From the NCBI RefSeq assembly GCF_002155695.1, contig NZ_MUYJ01000010.1, positions 1 to 64,000 of the forward strand: 64,000 nucleotides of DNA, in the 5' to 3' direction. Made by a program: the position numbers and the translations under genes. The notes under the pieces are model-generated. The model was not told the DNA's origin. It was given only the letters and a program-made list of their open reading frames with translations, and ran no database searches. This document shows positions 1 through 8,331 of the stretch, piece after piece. Origin of the DNA: Erythrobacter tepidarius (GTDB taxonomy: Bacteria; Pseudomonadota; Alphaproteobacteria; Sphingomonadales; Sphingomonadaceae). How positions within the stretch are numbered: position 1 is the first letter of the stretch; each line of letters begins with the position of its first letter.

Positions 1-2
1 CC

Positions 3-629
3 GTGCTCGAGGCAGGCTGCTTCGCCCATGCGAGGCGCAAGTTCTTCGAGCTGGCCGATGTCGTAAGCTCGGCCCGCAAGAAGAGTCGCGGACAGAGCGC
101 CGCCATGATCTATCCGATCGCGCTCGAAGCCGTGCAGCGCCTCGATGCCCTGTTCGACATCGAGCGCGGCATCAACGGCAAGAGCCCGGCCGAGCGGCTT
201 GCAGTTCGCCAGGAACTCAGCGCGCCGCTCATGGCCGAGCTCCACACCTGGCTGACCGAGCAGGTCGCCAAGCTATCGCGCGGCCATGATCTCACCAAGG
301 CCTGCTTCTACATGCTCAAGCGCTGGGACGCGTTCACCCGCTTCCTCGACGATGGCCGGATCTGCCTCACCAACAACGCAGCTGAGCGCGCGCTCCGCTG
401 CATCCCGCTTGGCCGCAAGGCATGGCTGTTCTGCGGATCCGATCGCGGCGGCCAGCGTGCCGTCATCATCTACACCCTGATCCAGACCGCCAGGCTCAAC
501 GATGTCGATCCGCAGGCCTGGCTCGCCGATGTCCTCGCTCGCATCGCCGATCATCCCGCCACCAGGCTCGATCAGCTGCTGCCTTGGAACTGGCGCAAGA
601 GTGAAGGTCTGCTATCGCAGGCGGCATGA
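3..629 (+). CDS. tnpC: IS66 family transposase, C-terminal part
   Basis: This is the C-terminal portion of an IS66 TnpC transposase. The reading frame is already open at the first base, so the gene starts outside the window. Seen directly: the CFAHARRKFFEL stretch near the window start, the later LTNNAAERALR segment carrying the catalytic Glu of this DDE family, the IPLGRKAWLFCGSDRGG motif after it, and a C-terminal tail ending with LPWNWRKS, all typical of TnpC. About 208 residues are visible of a family that usually has about 500. It overlaps the next gene by four bases (ATGA), implying translational coupling. The visible part has no frameshift or stop, so the element could be active. Confidence 0.9.
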   Translation: MLEAGCFAHARRKFFELADVVSSARKKSRGQSAAMIYPIALEAVQRLDALFDIERGINGKSPAERLAVRQELSAPLMAELHTWLTEQVAKLSRGHDLTKACFYMLKRWDAFTRFLDDGRICLTNNAAERALRCIPLGRKAWLFCGSDRGGQRAVIIYTLIQTARLNDVDPQAWLADVLARIADHPATRLDQLLPWNWRKSEGLLSQAA

Positions 630-1249
630 CCCGCCAAAGCGCCATCGACAGTTTTACCGAGATCGCCACGCTGCGTATCGAGCTGAACGATTCCGACCCG
701 CTCATCTGGCGAGAGCTCGAAGTCCCAACCTCCATCACCCTCAAGGTGCTGCACGAGATCGTCCAGACCGCCATGGGATGGCTCGACTATCACCTCTGGG
801 AGATGGTCATCGATCACCAGACCTACGGCCTGCCCATGGACGAGGACTGGGGGACCGCTCCCCGCAAGGTCGCCTCCCGCACACGACTGCGCGATGTGCT
901 TGCTCCCGGCACTACCCGGATTCATTATGTCTATGATTTCGGCGATTACTGGGAACACAGTTTGATCATCAGGGATGTCCGAGCTGGGGATCGCTCCACG
1001 GCATATCCGCGTTTCATCGCCGGTGAGCGCAACTGCCCTCCCGAGGACTGCGGCGGCATCCCGGGGTTCTACGAAATGCTCGAGGCGAGAAACGATCCGG
1101 ACCATCCAGATCACGCCGATGTCAGCGAATGGCTCGACGACTACGATCCAGACGAACTCGATGTCTTCCCGATCAACGGCATCCTCGGCCGGATCGCCGC
1201 TCGTCGTAACGCCGCAGCAAAACGCATCATCAAACCCAGTGACCGCTAA
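626..1249 (+). CDS. Plasmid pRiA4b ORF-3 family protein, IS passenger
   Basis: The 207-residue product resembles the pRiA4b ORF-3 family (PF07929), small proteins of unknown biochemical role often found next to or inside insertion sequences. Family hallmarks are visible: an N-terminal LRIELNDSDPLIWRELEVP strand, the central HEIVQTAMGW stretch, the VYDFGDYWEHSLIIRDV segment, and the acidic CPPEDCGGIPG motif with two cysteines. The start ATG overlaps the transposase stop by ATGA. Because it lies inside the presumed right end of the IS66 element, it is best read as a passenger of that element. No catalytic function is known for the family. Confidence 0.85.
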   Translation: MTRQSAIDSFTEIATLRIELNDSDPLIWRELEVPTSITLKVLHEIVQTAMGWLDYHLWEMVIDHQTYGLPMDEDWGTAPRKVASRTRLRDVLAPGTTRIHYVYDFGDYWEHSLIIRDVRAGDRSTAYPRFIAGERNCPPEDCGGIPGFYEMLEARNDPDHPDHADVSEWLDDYDPDELDVFPINGILGRIAARRNAAAKRIIKPSDR

Positions 1250-1289
1250 CTGAAACGGGTGCGGCCTTCACCGGATGGATACGTTTTGA

Positions 1290-1604
1290 TTGTGCTTTGC
1301 ACAGCTTCGCTTCCAAGACTGCTTTTTGAGGAGCAGTCATGGGTGTGGGGACTTGTCGGATGCGGAATGGGCGCTGGTCGGGCCGCTGTTGCCGCCTGAG
1401 CGTGGTCGCTGGGCGCGTCCCGCTGGCGATAACCGGCGCTTACTCAATGGCATGCTCCACGTGTTGCGGGTCGGCTGCCCTTGGCGCGACATGCACGAGC
1501 GCTATGGCAAGTGGAACTCTGTCTATGTCCGCTTCCGGCGTTGGGCCGAACAGGGCGTATCCTCCCATACACCCTGCCTGCTCCAGCGGTTGAAGCGGTT
1601 GTAG
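1290..1604 (+). pseudogene. IS5-type transposase, N-terminal fragment
   Basis: The frame encodes LSDAEWALVGPLLPPERGRW and, further on, NGMLHVLRVGCPWRDMHERYG and YVRFRRWAEQGV, the N-terminal DNA-binding region (DUF4096) of IS5/IS427-group transposases. Homology stops abruptly after the conserved Gln-Gly-Val at about 1560, where sequence from a second, oppositely oriented IS5 copy begins. The DDE domain is missing. The only plausible ATG (1339) is one base out of frame with the homologous part, so the 5' end is damaged as well. This is a dead remnant. Confidence 0.85.
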
Positions 1605-1789
1605 ATCCTTGTGTACGGCCCATAATCAGCCGGACAATCGCGCCACCGGGCGCCCGTCTTGAGCATGTGCATGATGCCCGAGATCACCCGCCGGTCATCA
1701 ACCCGGTGCGCCCCGCGCCGACCGCGCGGAAGCAGCGGCTCAATCGCGGCCCAACTCGCATCGTCCAGCCAATAAACATGCTTGCTCAT
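1523..1789 (-). pseudogene. IS5-type transposase, N-terminal fragment (second copy)
   Basis: Reading leftwards from ATG 1789, the product begins MSKHVYWLDDASWAAIEPLL and continues with VISGIMHMLKTGARWRDCP and IYNRFNRWSRQGVWED, again the N-terminal domain of an IS5-type transposase but from a subgroup different from the plus-strand fragment. Real homology ends around 1563; the last codons are read-through into the other copy. The DDE catalytic domain is absent. Upstream of the start, the minus strand reads GGGTCAGTACTCAATTGGGG near 1862-1843, a possible element terminus. Confidence 0.85.
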
Positions 1790-2012
1790 TCCAGATGTCT
1801 CCTCGGCAACCTTGAATCAGCAACTCTGCGCTTCCGCCAGCCCCAATTGAGTACTGACCCTAGGAGGCGGGACTGCCTTGTGACGATAGTCCAAGTTGGT
1901 TGACCTTCGCCTTAGCCGATCATCGAGATTGGCTTTCCGCATATCCCCATCGTCTCTCTGGGTTTGACCCGGAACCCCGGCTCAATCCCTGGGAGCCGGT
2001 AAGGATCGACCC

Positions 2013-2594
2013 CTAACACCACCGCTTCCTCGGCCCGCCCCATTGCTCGGCCAGACCCTCGCGCACCAGCATTGCGCCGATGCTCTCGCCGCCGCGCGTC
2101 ACCAGCTTGAGGCTGCGGCCATATTTGTCCTCGGAGGGGCCGAAGGTGTTGGGCGCCAGCGTGAACGGCCCTGCGTTAAGCAGCGCCTGCAAGCGCAGCG
2201 TCGCCTTGCGGCCCAGCGCCGCCTCGTTGGCGCAGCCGGGGTTGCTCACCTCGGGCGTGTCGAGATCGGCGATGCGGATCTTCTCGCCGCGATACCAGAT
2301 GGTGTCGCCATCGACGACGCAGGTCACCCGCACCGGGCCGGAGCACAGGGAAAAGTGCGCCTGCTCGCGGTCCCCGTCACCCGCCACCGGCAGTGTGCCG
2401 CCCGCCTCCTTCACCCCGCTGCCGAAGGGCAGCAGCAGCACCGCCGCGAACACCGCCAGTGGCAGCGCGATCAGCGCCACCGGAAACCAGCGCACCCGAC
2501 CACGCTCACGCCCTGACGAAGCGGGCCGATAGGCCGACACGCGGGTCCAGGTCGAGGCGCTCCGCCGCTTGTGGAAGGGAATGATCTTACCCAT
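2013..2594 (-). CDS. Membrane-anchored thermonuclease (SNase) family protein
   Basis: The 193-residue product carries a staphylococcal-nuclease-like domain, expected to cleave phosphodiester bonds in a calcium-dependent way. Key residues are in place: VDGDTIW (first metal-binding Asp), RIADLDTPEV (the first catalytic Arg, then Asp and Glu) and YGRSL (second catalytic Arg). Residues about 33-54 (WFPVALIALPLAVFAAVLLL) form a single membrane segment after a basic N-terminus, so the nuclease domain probably faces the periplasm. The ATG start is followed by MGKIIPFHKRR, a basic inside signal. It stands alone, transcribed toward the IS remnants. Confidence 0.85.
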   Translation of the reverse strand: MGKIIPFHKRRSASTWTRVSAYRPASSGRERGRVRWFPVALIALPLAVFAAVLLLPFGSGVKEAGGTLPVAGDGDREQAHFSLCSGPVRVTCVVDGDTIWYRGEKIRIADLDTPEVSNPGCANEAALGRKATLRLQALLNAGPFTLAPNTFGPSEDKYGRSLKLVTRGGESIGAMLVREGLAEQWGGPRKRWC

Positions 2595-2786
2595 CTTTCG
2601 AGCCTGCCGGGTGAGTGATCAAGATAACACTAACGCCCCCTTTCCTACATTCCGCCTCCGGGCATACCCTCGTGGCGATGCCCCAGCCGCCAGCCTCGCC
2701 TGTTACCCGCGCAAACCCTGCTGTCCGTCCGCGCCGGGTGTGGCGCATCATATCACTGATATCGCCTCACAAATCGAGCGGGCGCA

Positions 2787-2816
2787 AAGTTGACAGGGTG
2801 TCAACTTCGTCAACTT
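2787..2816. promoter_or_regulatory. Palindromic operator candidate with extra half-site
   Basis: The intergenic stretch 2595-2929 (335 bases between the divergent nuclease and DUF465 genes) contains no convincing gene but holds a perfect dyad: AAGTTGACA, GGG, TGTCAACTT at 2787-2807, followed by a third half-site TCAACTT at 2810-2816. The arrangement is what one expects for a dimeric repressor or activator binding site, and the embedded TTGACA could also act as a -35 element. No cognate regulator is encoded next to it. Nothing else stands out in this spacer. Confidence 0.45.
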
Positions 2817-2929
2817 GGCCGCACAGGTCACCCGCCGCCAGCAGCGCCGAAGCGCCTGAATTTGACTGCGCTCAAACACCGATGGCGCGGGCGGCTCTAG
2901 GCTGGCCGCACACACCAAGGGAGACGATC

Positions 2930-3193
2930 ATGTCCGCACATACCCCGCACGAGCTGCACGAGGAATTTCCGCAAGATGCCGAGGTGCTGCACCGGCTGAA
3001 GCGCGAGAACGCGCATTTCGCCAGGCTGGCCGAGCGACATCACGCGGTGAACCGCGAAATCCACCGCATTGCCGCCGAGATCGAGGCGGCGAGCGATGAA
3101 CGGGTCGAGGCGCTCAAGCGCGAGCGGCTCCACCTGCTCGACGAGATCGCCGCGATGATCGAGCAGGCGCAGGAGAACCCCGCATCGGCCTGA
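2930..3193 (+). CDS. DUF465 (YdcH-like) small coiled-coil protein
   Basis: The 87-residue product matches the DUF465/YdcH family of small alpha-helical hairpin proteins of unknown function. The sequence is almost entirely charged helix, with a central FARLAERHHAVNREIHRIAAE stretch and the LKRERLHLLDEIAAMI segment that corresponds to the family signature (K-E-R-L-x-L-K-D-E-I). ATG 2930 is preceded by AAGGGAGA, a good ribosome site, and in-frame upstream codons have no such signal. It is monocistronic and followed by a stem-loop at 3210. A structural or adaptor role is only a guess. Confidence 0.85.
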   Translation: MSAHTPHELHEEFPQDAEVLHRLKRENAHFARLAERHHAVNREIHRIAAEIEAASDERVEALKRERLHLLDEIAAMIEQAQENPASA

Positions 3194-3209
3194 CGCGCTG
3201 TAAGTCGTG

Positions 3210-3239
3210 CGGGCGGGGCATTGGGCGATGTCCTGCCCG
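3210..3239 (+). terminator. Stem-loop after DUF465 gene
   Basis: Arms CGGGCGGGGCAT and ATGTCCTGCCCG can pair over 12 positions, two of them G-U wobbles, with loop TGGGCG. It starts 16 bases after the DUF465 stop. There is no long T tract, so it is a probable but not textbook terminator; it also lies just beyond the end of the convergent minus-strand small gene and could serve both. Confidence 0.45.
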
Positions 3240-3271
3240 TCAGCCCCGCCTGCGCCTCGACCGCGCGGCGG

Positions 3272-3420
3272 TCAGCTTCGGGGCTTGGCCCGCCGGTCCT
3301 CGCCCGAGCGGCGCTCGCCCTTGCGGCGATCCGGCCCGTCATAGGGCTGCTGGCTCTGGCGTCGTTCGCCCTTGCGGCGCCCCCCTTCGGGGCTATCGGT
3401 ATGGGGGCATCGTCTGGCAT
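3272..3420 (-). pseudogene. Small basic DRRKGERR protein with apparent one-base frameshift
   Basis: A good start lies at ATG 3420 (GAGAGAGG seven bases upstream; product begins MPDDAP), while the downstream frame, ending at the stop at 3272, encodes a strongly basic tail with TDSPEGGRRKGERR and DGPDRRKGERRSGEDRR. The two frames join if one C is added to the run of five C (minus strand; plus-strand G run at 3403-3407), giving a continuous 49-residue protein. The span of 149 bases is one short of a multiple of three. It may be a sequencing or assembly indel, a real mutation, or slippage at the homopolymer. The function of such tails is unknown. Confidence 0.55.
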
Positions 3421-3571
3421 ATTGACCTCTCTCTCGCCAGCACCCTAGCATCAAATGCCTGAAAAACCTAATCCTGCTGAACAGGCTATGCCAAGCCGCC
3501 TTGCGCTGCGCGGTGAAGGCGCTAGGGCGCCGGCAAAACCATCTGCCCAAGCGGCAAGGGAACCGACGCCT

Positions 3572-4489
3572 GTGACCGATACCAAGCTTTCCACCGCCAG
3601 CGGCCCGCTCCCCGATCTCGCCAAGGCCGAAGTGCTGATCGAGGCGCTGCCCTATTTCCAGCGCTATGCCGGACGCACCTTCGTGGTGAAATATGGCGGC
3701 CATGCGATGGGCGATCCGGCCGCGGCGCGCGACTTTGCCGAGGATATCGTTCTGCTCAAGGCGGTCGGCATCAACCCGGTGGTGGTGCATGGCGGCGGCC
3801 CGCAGATTGGCCAGATGCTCAAGCGCCTCGGGGTCGAAAGCACCTTCGTCGACGGCCTGCGGGTGACGGACGCGGCCACCGCGCAGGTCGCCGAAATGGT
3901 GCTGTCGGGCGCGATCAACAAGGAGTTGGTCGGCTGGATCGCGGCCGCGGGCGGCAAGGCGATCGGGATTTCGGGCAAGGATGGCGGGCTGGTTACGGCG
4001 CGCAAGGTCTCCCGCACCACCCGCGATCCCGACAGCAATATCGAACAGGTGGTCGATCTCGGCTTCGTCGGTGAGCCGGCCGCAGTCGATACCTCGGTGA
4101 TCGATACCGCGGTGGCGGCGGGGATGATCCCGGTGATCGCGCCGATTGCCCCCGGCGCGGATGGGGCGACCTACAACATCAACGCCGACACCATGGCAGG
4201 CGCCATCGCGGCGGCGCTGGGTGCGGCACGCCTGTTCCTGTTGACCGACGTGCCAGGCGTGCTGGGCGCGGATGGCGAGCTGCTCACCGATCTCACTCCC
4301 GCCGATATCGAGCGCCTGCGCGCCGAGGGCGTGATCCGCGGCGGGATGGTGCCCAAGCTTGAAACCTGCGTCAGCGCGGTCGAATCCGGCTGCGAGGCGG
4401 CGGTGGTGCTCGATGGCCGGGTGGGCCACGCGATGCTGCTCGAATTCTTCACCGCGCGCGGGGCGGGCACGCTGGTGCGCGCGGGATGA
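3572..4489 (+). CDS. argB: Acetylglutamate kinase
   Basis: ArgB phosphorylates N-acetylglutamate, the second step of arginine synthesis in the cytoplasm. Visible signatures are VVKYGGHAM (ATP site Lys and Gly), [10 protein letters not shown] (substrate-binding glycine loop), the later [12 protein letters not shown] and [11 protein letters not shown] (ATP/feedback region). The GTG at 3572 ([13 protein letters not shown]) gives 305 residues, the usual length; the frame is open to ATG 3455 but that start lacks a ribosome site and would add 39 Pro/Ala-rich residues. AAGGGA lies about 11 bases before the GTG. It is followed by a strong inverted repeat, so it is probably a single-gene unit. Confidence 0.95.
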   Translation: MTDTKLSTASGPLPDLAKAEVLIEALPYFQRYAGRTFVVKYGGHAMGDPAAARDFAEDIVLLKAVGINPVVVHGGGPQIGQMLKRLGVESTFVDGLRVTDAATAQVAEMVLSGAINKELVGWIAAAGGKAIGISGKDGGLVTARKVSRTTRDPDSNIEQVVDLGFVGEPAAVDTSVIDTAVAAGMIPVIAPIAPGADGATYNINADTMAGAIAAALGAARLFLLTDVPGVLGADGELLTDLTPADIERLRAEGVIRGGMVPKLETCVSAVESGCEAAVVLDGRVGHAMLLEFFTARGAGTLVRAG

Positions 4490-4513
4490 TCATCAGGAAC
4501 TGAGGTGTGGCGC

Positions 4514-4541
4514 GAGGCGTATTAAGACGCTAATACGCCTC
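4514..4541. terminator. Perfect inverted repeat after argB
   Basis: GAGGCGTATTA and TAATACGCCTC form an uninterrupted 11-base-pair stem with loop AGACGC, 24 bases after the argB stop and 56 bases before yggT. It has no T tract. It is most likely the argB transcription end, but its A/T-rich inner arms would also suit a regulatory dyad for the downstream operon. Confidence 0.5.
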
Positions 4542-4597
4542 TCAGGGACATCACCGGGTAGCGCACATCGCGCGCCCAGCATGGGATACGGATCGCA

Positions 4598-4891
4598 ATG
4601 CAAGGACTGGCTGTACTCGTCGACATCCTCGTGATGATCACCAATGTGCTGGTGATGCTGATCATCGTGCAGTTCGTGATCGGGCTGCTGTTTGCCTTCA
4701 ACGTGGTGAGTGCGAGCAACGAGTTCCTCCGGCAGGTCTATGATGCGATCAACCGCCTGCTCGAACCGGTGCTGCGGCCGATCCGCAACATCCTGCCTGC
4801 CACCGGCGCGATCGACTTTTCGCCGCTGGTGCTGATCCTCGGCCTGCAGATCCTGATCCGCGTGCTGATCGGGCTGGCGGGAGCCTATTGA
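4598..4891 (+). CDS. YggT family membrane protein
   Basis: A 97-residue inner-membrane protein with two hydrophobic segments (residues about 6-32 and 72-95) separated by the conserved amphipathic stretch that includes [21 protein letters not shown], the YggT signature (PF02325). Members often sit near cell-division or proline-synthesis genes and are implicated in envelope integrity or osmotic tolerance, with no known biochemical activity. Its stop overlaps the folD start (TGATG), making it the first gene of a four-gene operon with folD, a lipoprotein gene and marC. Confidence 0.9.
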   Translation: MQGLAVLVDILVMITNVLVMLIIVQFVIGLLFAFNVVSASNEFLRQVYDAINRLLEPVLRPIRNILPATGAIDFSPLVLILGLQILIRVLIGLAGAY

Positions 4892-5787
4892 TGGCCGAGG
4901 CCGCCCTGATCGACGGCAAGGCCTTTGCCCAAGCCCTGCGTGCGCGGGTGGGCGAATACGCCGCGGCTTTCGCGCATCAGGCCGGGCGCCGCCCGGGCCT
5001 TGCGGTGGTGCTGGTTGGCGATGATCCGGCCAGCCAGGTCTATGTCGGGGCCAAGGGCAAGGCCTGCGCGGCCGCCGGCATGGCGAGCTTCGAGCACCGC
5101 CTGCCCGCCGACACAAGCGAGGCCGCGCTGCTTTCGCTGATCGAGCGATTGAACCAGGACGAGGCGGTGGACGGCATTCTCGTCCAGCTGCCGCTGCCCG
5201 GCCAGCTCGACGAACAGGCGATCATCGCCGCGATCAACCCCGACAAGGACGTTGACGGGTTCCATATCATCAACGCTGGCAGGCTGGCGGTGGGGCAGAC
5301 CGGATTTGTCCCCTGCACGCCATTGGGCTGCATCATGCTGCTCAAGGACCGGCTGGGCGACCTGTCGGGGCTGGAGGCGGTGGTGATCGGGCGATCGAAC
5401 ATCGTCGGCAAGCCGATGGCGCAGCTGCTCACCGAAGCCAACGCCACCGTCACCATCGCGCACAGCCGGACGCGGAACCTGCCCGAGGTGGTGCGCCGCG
5501 CCGATATCGTGGTCGCCGCCGTGGGCCGGCCAGAGATGGTGCGCGGCGACTGGATCAAGCCGGGGGCGACCGTGATCGACGTCGGCATCAACCGCTTGCC
5601 CCCCGAGCCGGGCAAGGACAGGGGCCGGCTCGTGGGCGATGTCGCCTTTGCCGAGGCGCTGGAGGTCGCGGGCGCGATCACGCCGGTGCCGGGCGGGGTC
5701 GGGCCGATGACCATCGCGGTGCTGCTGCGCAACACGCTGATCGCCGCTTATGCCCACGCCGGAATGCCCGCGCCGGAGGGGCTGTGA
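4891..5787 (+). CDS. folD: Bifunctional methylene-THF dehydrogenase / methenyl-THF cyclohydrolase
   Basis: FolD interconverts 5,10-methylene-, methenyl- and 10-formyl-tetrahydrofolate using NADP, supplying one-carbon units to purine and methionine synthesis. The 298-residue product shows [14 protein letters not shown] (catalytic Tyr and Lys), [24 protein letters not shown] (folate-binding Asp), the [14 protein letters not shown] nucleotide motif and [11 protein letters not shown] near the C-terminus. ATG 4891 overlaps the yggT stop; a TTG one codon earlier is unnecessary. Its own stop overlaps the GTG of the next gene, so the operon is tightly coupled. Confidence 0.96.
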   Translation: MAEAALIDGKAFAQALRARVGEYAAAFAHQAGRRPGLAVVLVGDDPASQVYVGAKGKACAAAGMASFEHRLPADTSEAALLSLIERLNQDEAVDGILVQLPLPGQLDEQAIIAAINPDKDVDGFHIINAGRLAVGQTGFVPCTPLGCIMLLKDRLGDLSGLEAVVIGRSNIVGKPMAQLLTEANATVTIAHSRTRNLPEVVRRADIVVAAVGRPEMVRGDWIKPGATVIDVGINRLPPEPGKDRGRLVGDVAFAEALEVAGAITPVPGGVGPMTIAVLLRNTLIAAYAHAGMPAPEGL

Positions 5788-6548
5788 GGCACGTCGCCCT
5801 TCTCGTGGCGCTGGGCGCAATGGCGCTCGCTGCCTGCGCCAGCCCGCGCCCCAAGGGCCCGCCACCGGCGGTGATCAACCGCGTGCTGGCGGGCGCTCCG
5901 GGCGCGGCCCAGCCGAGCGCGATCGTCGCGGCGGAAATCGCCTTCGCCCGCGCCGCGCGCGAGCAAGGCCAATGGACTGCCTTCAAGCAGTTCGCCGCTC
6001 CCGGCGCGCTGCTGCACGGTGCCAGTGGCCCCTTCCCGATCGAACCCTGGCTTGCCGGCCAGACCGATCCGCCGCAAGCCGTGCAGTGGGAACCGCGCGC
6101 CGTGGTGATGAGCTGCGATGGGGCGCTGGCGGTCAGCCAGGGCCGCTATCGCGATCCCGAAGGCAAGGTCGGCAATTTCTTCACCGTGTGGGAACGTCAG
6201 GGCAATGGCCAATACCGCTACGTCTTCGATGCGGGCGGCGATGACGTGCCGCAACCCCCGCCGAAAAAGCCGGTTGCGGACGAAGGCGGGATTGTCGTGA
6301 CGGCGATGGATGCGGTGCTCGGCATGGTTGCTTCATGCCCGCGCGGCGGGAGCGAAATCCCGCCGCCGCCGGCGATCCCCTTGGGCGAGGAAGGCAAGAG
6401 CGATGCCCGCCTGTCGCGCGACGGCACGCTGCGCTGGCGCTGGGAACACCGCGCCGACGGTACGCGCTATGCCAGCGCCGAATATTTCTACGAAGGCCGC
6501 TGGCTGACCGCCTTCGAGCAGAGCCTGCTGCCCGTGGGTGACGAGTGA
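5784..6548 (+). CDS. Hypothetical lipoprotein
   Basis: The 254-residue product starts at a GTG overlapping the folD stop (GTGA). It has a lipoprotein signal: hydrophobic core then LAAC at residues about 15-18, so it should be lipidated and periplasmic or outer-membrane facing. The body has no domain I recognise with certainty; a region around residues 45-150 ([14 protein letters not shown], then [22 protein letters not shown]) resembles NTF2/SnoaL-like folds used for small-molecule binding. A proline-rich linker (QPPPKKP) precedes a second small domain. It overlaps marC by TGATG. Confidence 0.8.
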   Translation: MRHVALLVALGAMALAACASPRPKGPPPAVINRVLAGAPGAAQPSAIVAAEIAFARAAREQGQWTAFKQFAAPGALLHGASGPFPIEPWLAGQTDPPQAVQWEPRAVVMSCDGALAVSQGRYRDPEGKVGNFFTVWERQGNGQYRYVFDAGGDDVPQPPPKKPVADEGGIVVTAMDAVLGMVASCPRGGSEIPPPPAIPLGEEGKSDARLSRDGTLRWRWEHRADGTRYASAEYFYEGRWLTAFEQSLLPVGDE

Positions 6549-7177
6549 TGGTGCTGACCGAACTGTTCCTGTCGGCCTTCGTCACCCTATTCGTGGTGAT
6601 CGACCCGCCCGGCTGCGCGCCGATCTATGCTGGGCTGACCAAGGGCGCCAGCGCCGCGCAGGCCCGCAACATGGCGCTCAGGGCGACGCTGATCGCCTCG
6701 ATCATCCTCTTGATCTTCGCGCTGTTCGGGCAGGAATTGCTGGCTGCTTTGCATATCGAGCTCAATTCCTTCCGCATCGCCGGCGGGCTGATGCTGTTCT
6801 TCATCGCCTTTGACATGGTGTTCGAAAAGCGCACCCAGCGCCGCGAAAGCCGTGCCGAGAAGATCGCCGCCACCCCCGAGATCGAAGATGTCTCGGTGTT
6901 CCCGATGGCGATGCCGATGCTCGCCGGGCCGGGGGCGATCGCGGCGGTGATGCTGCTGATGAACGAGGCCGATGGACTGTCCGAATCGCTCGAAGTGCTG
7001 GCTGCGCTCGCCGCCGTGCTGGTCATCACCGCAGCCGCGCTGGTCGCCGCTGGCCCGCTGATCCGGCTGCTGGGCGACAAGGTCGAGGCGGTGATCACCC
7101 GCCTGCTCGGCGTGCTGCTGGCCGCGCTTGCCGCGCAATACGTGATCGACGGGCTCAAGGGTAGCTTCGGCCTTTAG
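6548..7177 (+). CDS. MarC family integral membrane protein
   Basis: A 209-residue polytopic protein of the MarC/NAAT family. About six hydrophobic helices are visible, with the typical FVTLFVVIDPPGCAPIYAGLT at the start and the repeated second-half motif FPMAMPMLAGPGAIAAVM. Some archaeal members transport neutral amino acids; the bacterial MarC role is unsettled, despite its name it is not established as an antibiotic-resistance factor. ATG 6548 overlaps the stop of the lipoprotein gene. It is the last gene of the yggT-folD operon. Confidence 0.9.
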   Translation: MVLTELFLSAFVTLFVVIDPPGCAPIYAGLTKGASAAQARNMALRATLIASIILLIFALFGQELLAALHIELNSFRIAGGLMLFFIAFDMVFEKRTQRRESRAEKIAATPEIEDVSVFPMAMPMLAGPGAIAAVMLLMNEADGLSESLEVLAALAAVLVITAAALVAAGPLIRLLGDKVEAVITRLLGVLLAALAAQYVIDGLKGSFGL

Positions 7178-7285
7178 CCCTGCGTCCGGCCCGGCGCTCC
7201 CGGGTTGAGCGTGTTGGGTAAAGGGGCTCGGCTAAAATTCGTGGCTAACGACTTCCTAACCATTGCCGCGTAACTGCCCTTAAGC

Positions 7286-8281
7286 ATGAATACGCAGAAT
7301 TGCAGATGCCCCGTGTCAACCTTGCTCACCGGCACCGCGCTGGCGCTGGCCGCCATGGGCGCTGCCCCCGCGCTTGCCGGGGGCGTGACGGCGGGCACCC
7401 TGATCGAGAACACCGCTGTGGCCAGCTATGAAGAGGCCGGTGTCACGCGCAGTGTGCAATCCAACACCGTGGCCGTGCGCGTCGACGAATTGCTCGATGT
7501 GACGCTCACCTCGCTCGATTCCGGCCCAGTCACCGCGCGGCCGGGCAATGCCGTGCTCGCCTTTGAATTGACCAATCAGGGGAACGGGCCCGAAGCCTTT
7601 CGCCTGATCGCCACCACCGCTGTCGGCGGCAATGATTTCGACGTGGCGCTGCGCGCCCTTGCTGTCGATAGCAACGCGAACGGCATCTATGACGAGGGGA
7701 TCGACGAGATCCTCGCCGCGCCGCAGACCACCGCAGAGCTGGCCGCGGATGCAGCGCTGACCGTTTTTGTGCTGGTCACGGTGCCCGATGGCGTAACCGA
7801 TTCGCAGATCAGCAATGTCGATCTTGTCGCCGAGGCGACGACCGGCAGCGGAACGCCCGGCACCACCTTCAGCGGCGCAGGCGCCGACGGCGGTGATGCG
7901 ATCGTCGGCAATACCGGCGCTCTGGCTACAGCGCGCGGATCGCTTCGCAACACGCGTGCCAGCGTCGAATTGATCAAGTCCGTGTCCCTGCGCGATCCTT
8001 TCGGCGGCACCGGCGCGGTACCCGGCTCGATCGCCACATTCACGATCGAAGCACGCGTGAGCGGCACCGGATCGGTTGCCAATCTGTTGGTGCGCGACGC
8101 CATTCCGGCGGGCACGACCTACGCGCCCGGCACACTCGCGCTCGATACCACGCCCTTGACCGATGCCGCCGATGGCGATGCGGGCAGCGCTTCCCAGAGC
8201 GATGGGATCGCCGTCACGCTCGGCAATGTGCCTGCCGGCACGCGCCGCACGATTACCTTCAACGTGACCGTCAACCCCTAG
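7286..8281 (+). CDS. Secreted DUF11-type protein, first gene of surface-protein locus
   Basis: A 331-residue exported protein. A Sec signal peptide is evident (TLLTGTALALAAMGAAPALA, cleavage near residue 31). It opens with a module, GTLIENTAVASYEEAGVTR followed by SNTVAVRVDELLDV, that recurs at the N-termini of the products at 8892 and 9968. The middle has LAVDSNANGIYDEGIDE, a calcium-loop-like acidic repeat, and the C-terminal third (VRDAIPAGTTYAPGTLAL) is a DUF11 conserved-repeat domain. There is no anchor, so it may be released or bound by the large barrel protein downstream. No enzyme motif is seen. Confidence 0.85.
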   Translation: MNTQNCRCPVSTLLTGTALALAAMGAAPALAGGVTAGTLIENTAVASYEEAGVTRSVQSNTVAVRVDELLDVTLTSLDSGPVTARPGNAVLAFELTNQGNGPEAFRLIATTAVGGNDFDVALRALAVDSNANGIYDEGIDEILAAPQTTAELAADAALTVFVLVTVPDGVTDSQISNVDLVAEATTGSGTPGTTFSGAGADGGDAIVGNTGALATARGSLRNTRASVELIKSVSLRDPFGGTGAVPGSIATFTIEARVSGTGSVANLLVRDAIPAGTTYAPGTLALDTTPLTDAADGDAGSASQSDGIAVTLGNVPAGTRRTITFNVTVNP

Positions 8282-8331
8282 CCTCGCCCGATATTCTGCT
8301 GCAAAATCAGATAGAAAACAGGATCACTGCC

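Larger units (their letters stand above)
1..1282 (+). mobile_element. IS66-family element, right-hand part
   Basis: The segment holds the 3' end of an IS66-type transposase gene and a coupled passenger gene, followed by about 30 bases that end in GGATGGATAC near 1282. This tract (ACTGAAACGGGTGCGGCC and onward) sits immediately downstream of the last gene and looks like the terminal repeat of an IS66 element, but the left terminus lies outside the window, so the inverted repeat and the target duplication cannot be confirmed. The remains of other insertion sequences begin within about 50 bases, which suggests a nested insertion site. Confidence 0.5.

Noticed and set aside
3455..3571. N-terminal extension of ArgB to the ATG at 3455
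   Set aside because: There is no ribosome site before that ATG, and the extra 39 residues are Pro/Ala/Arg-rich and absent from the family.
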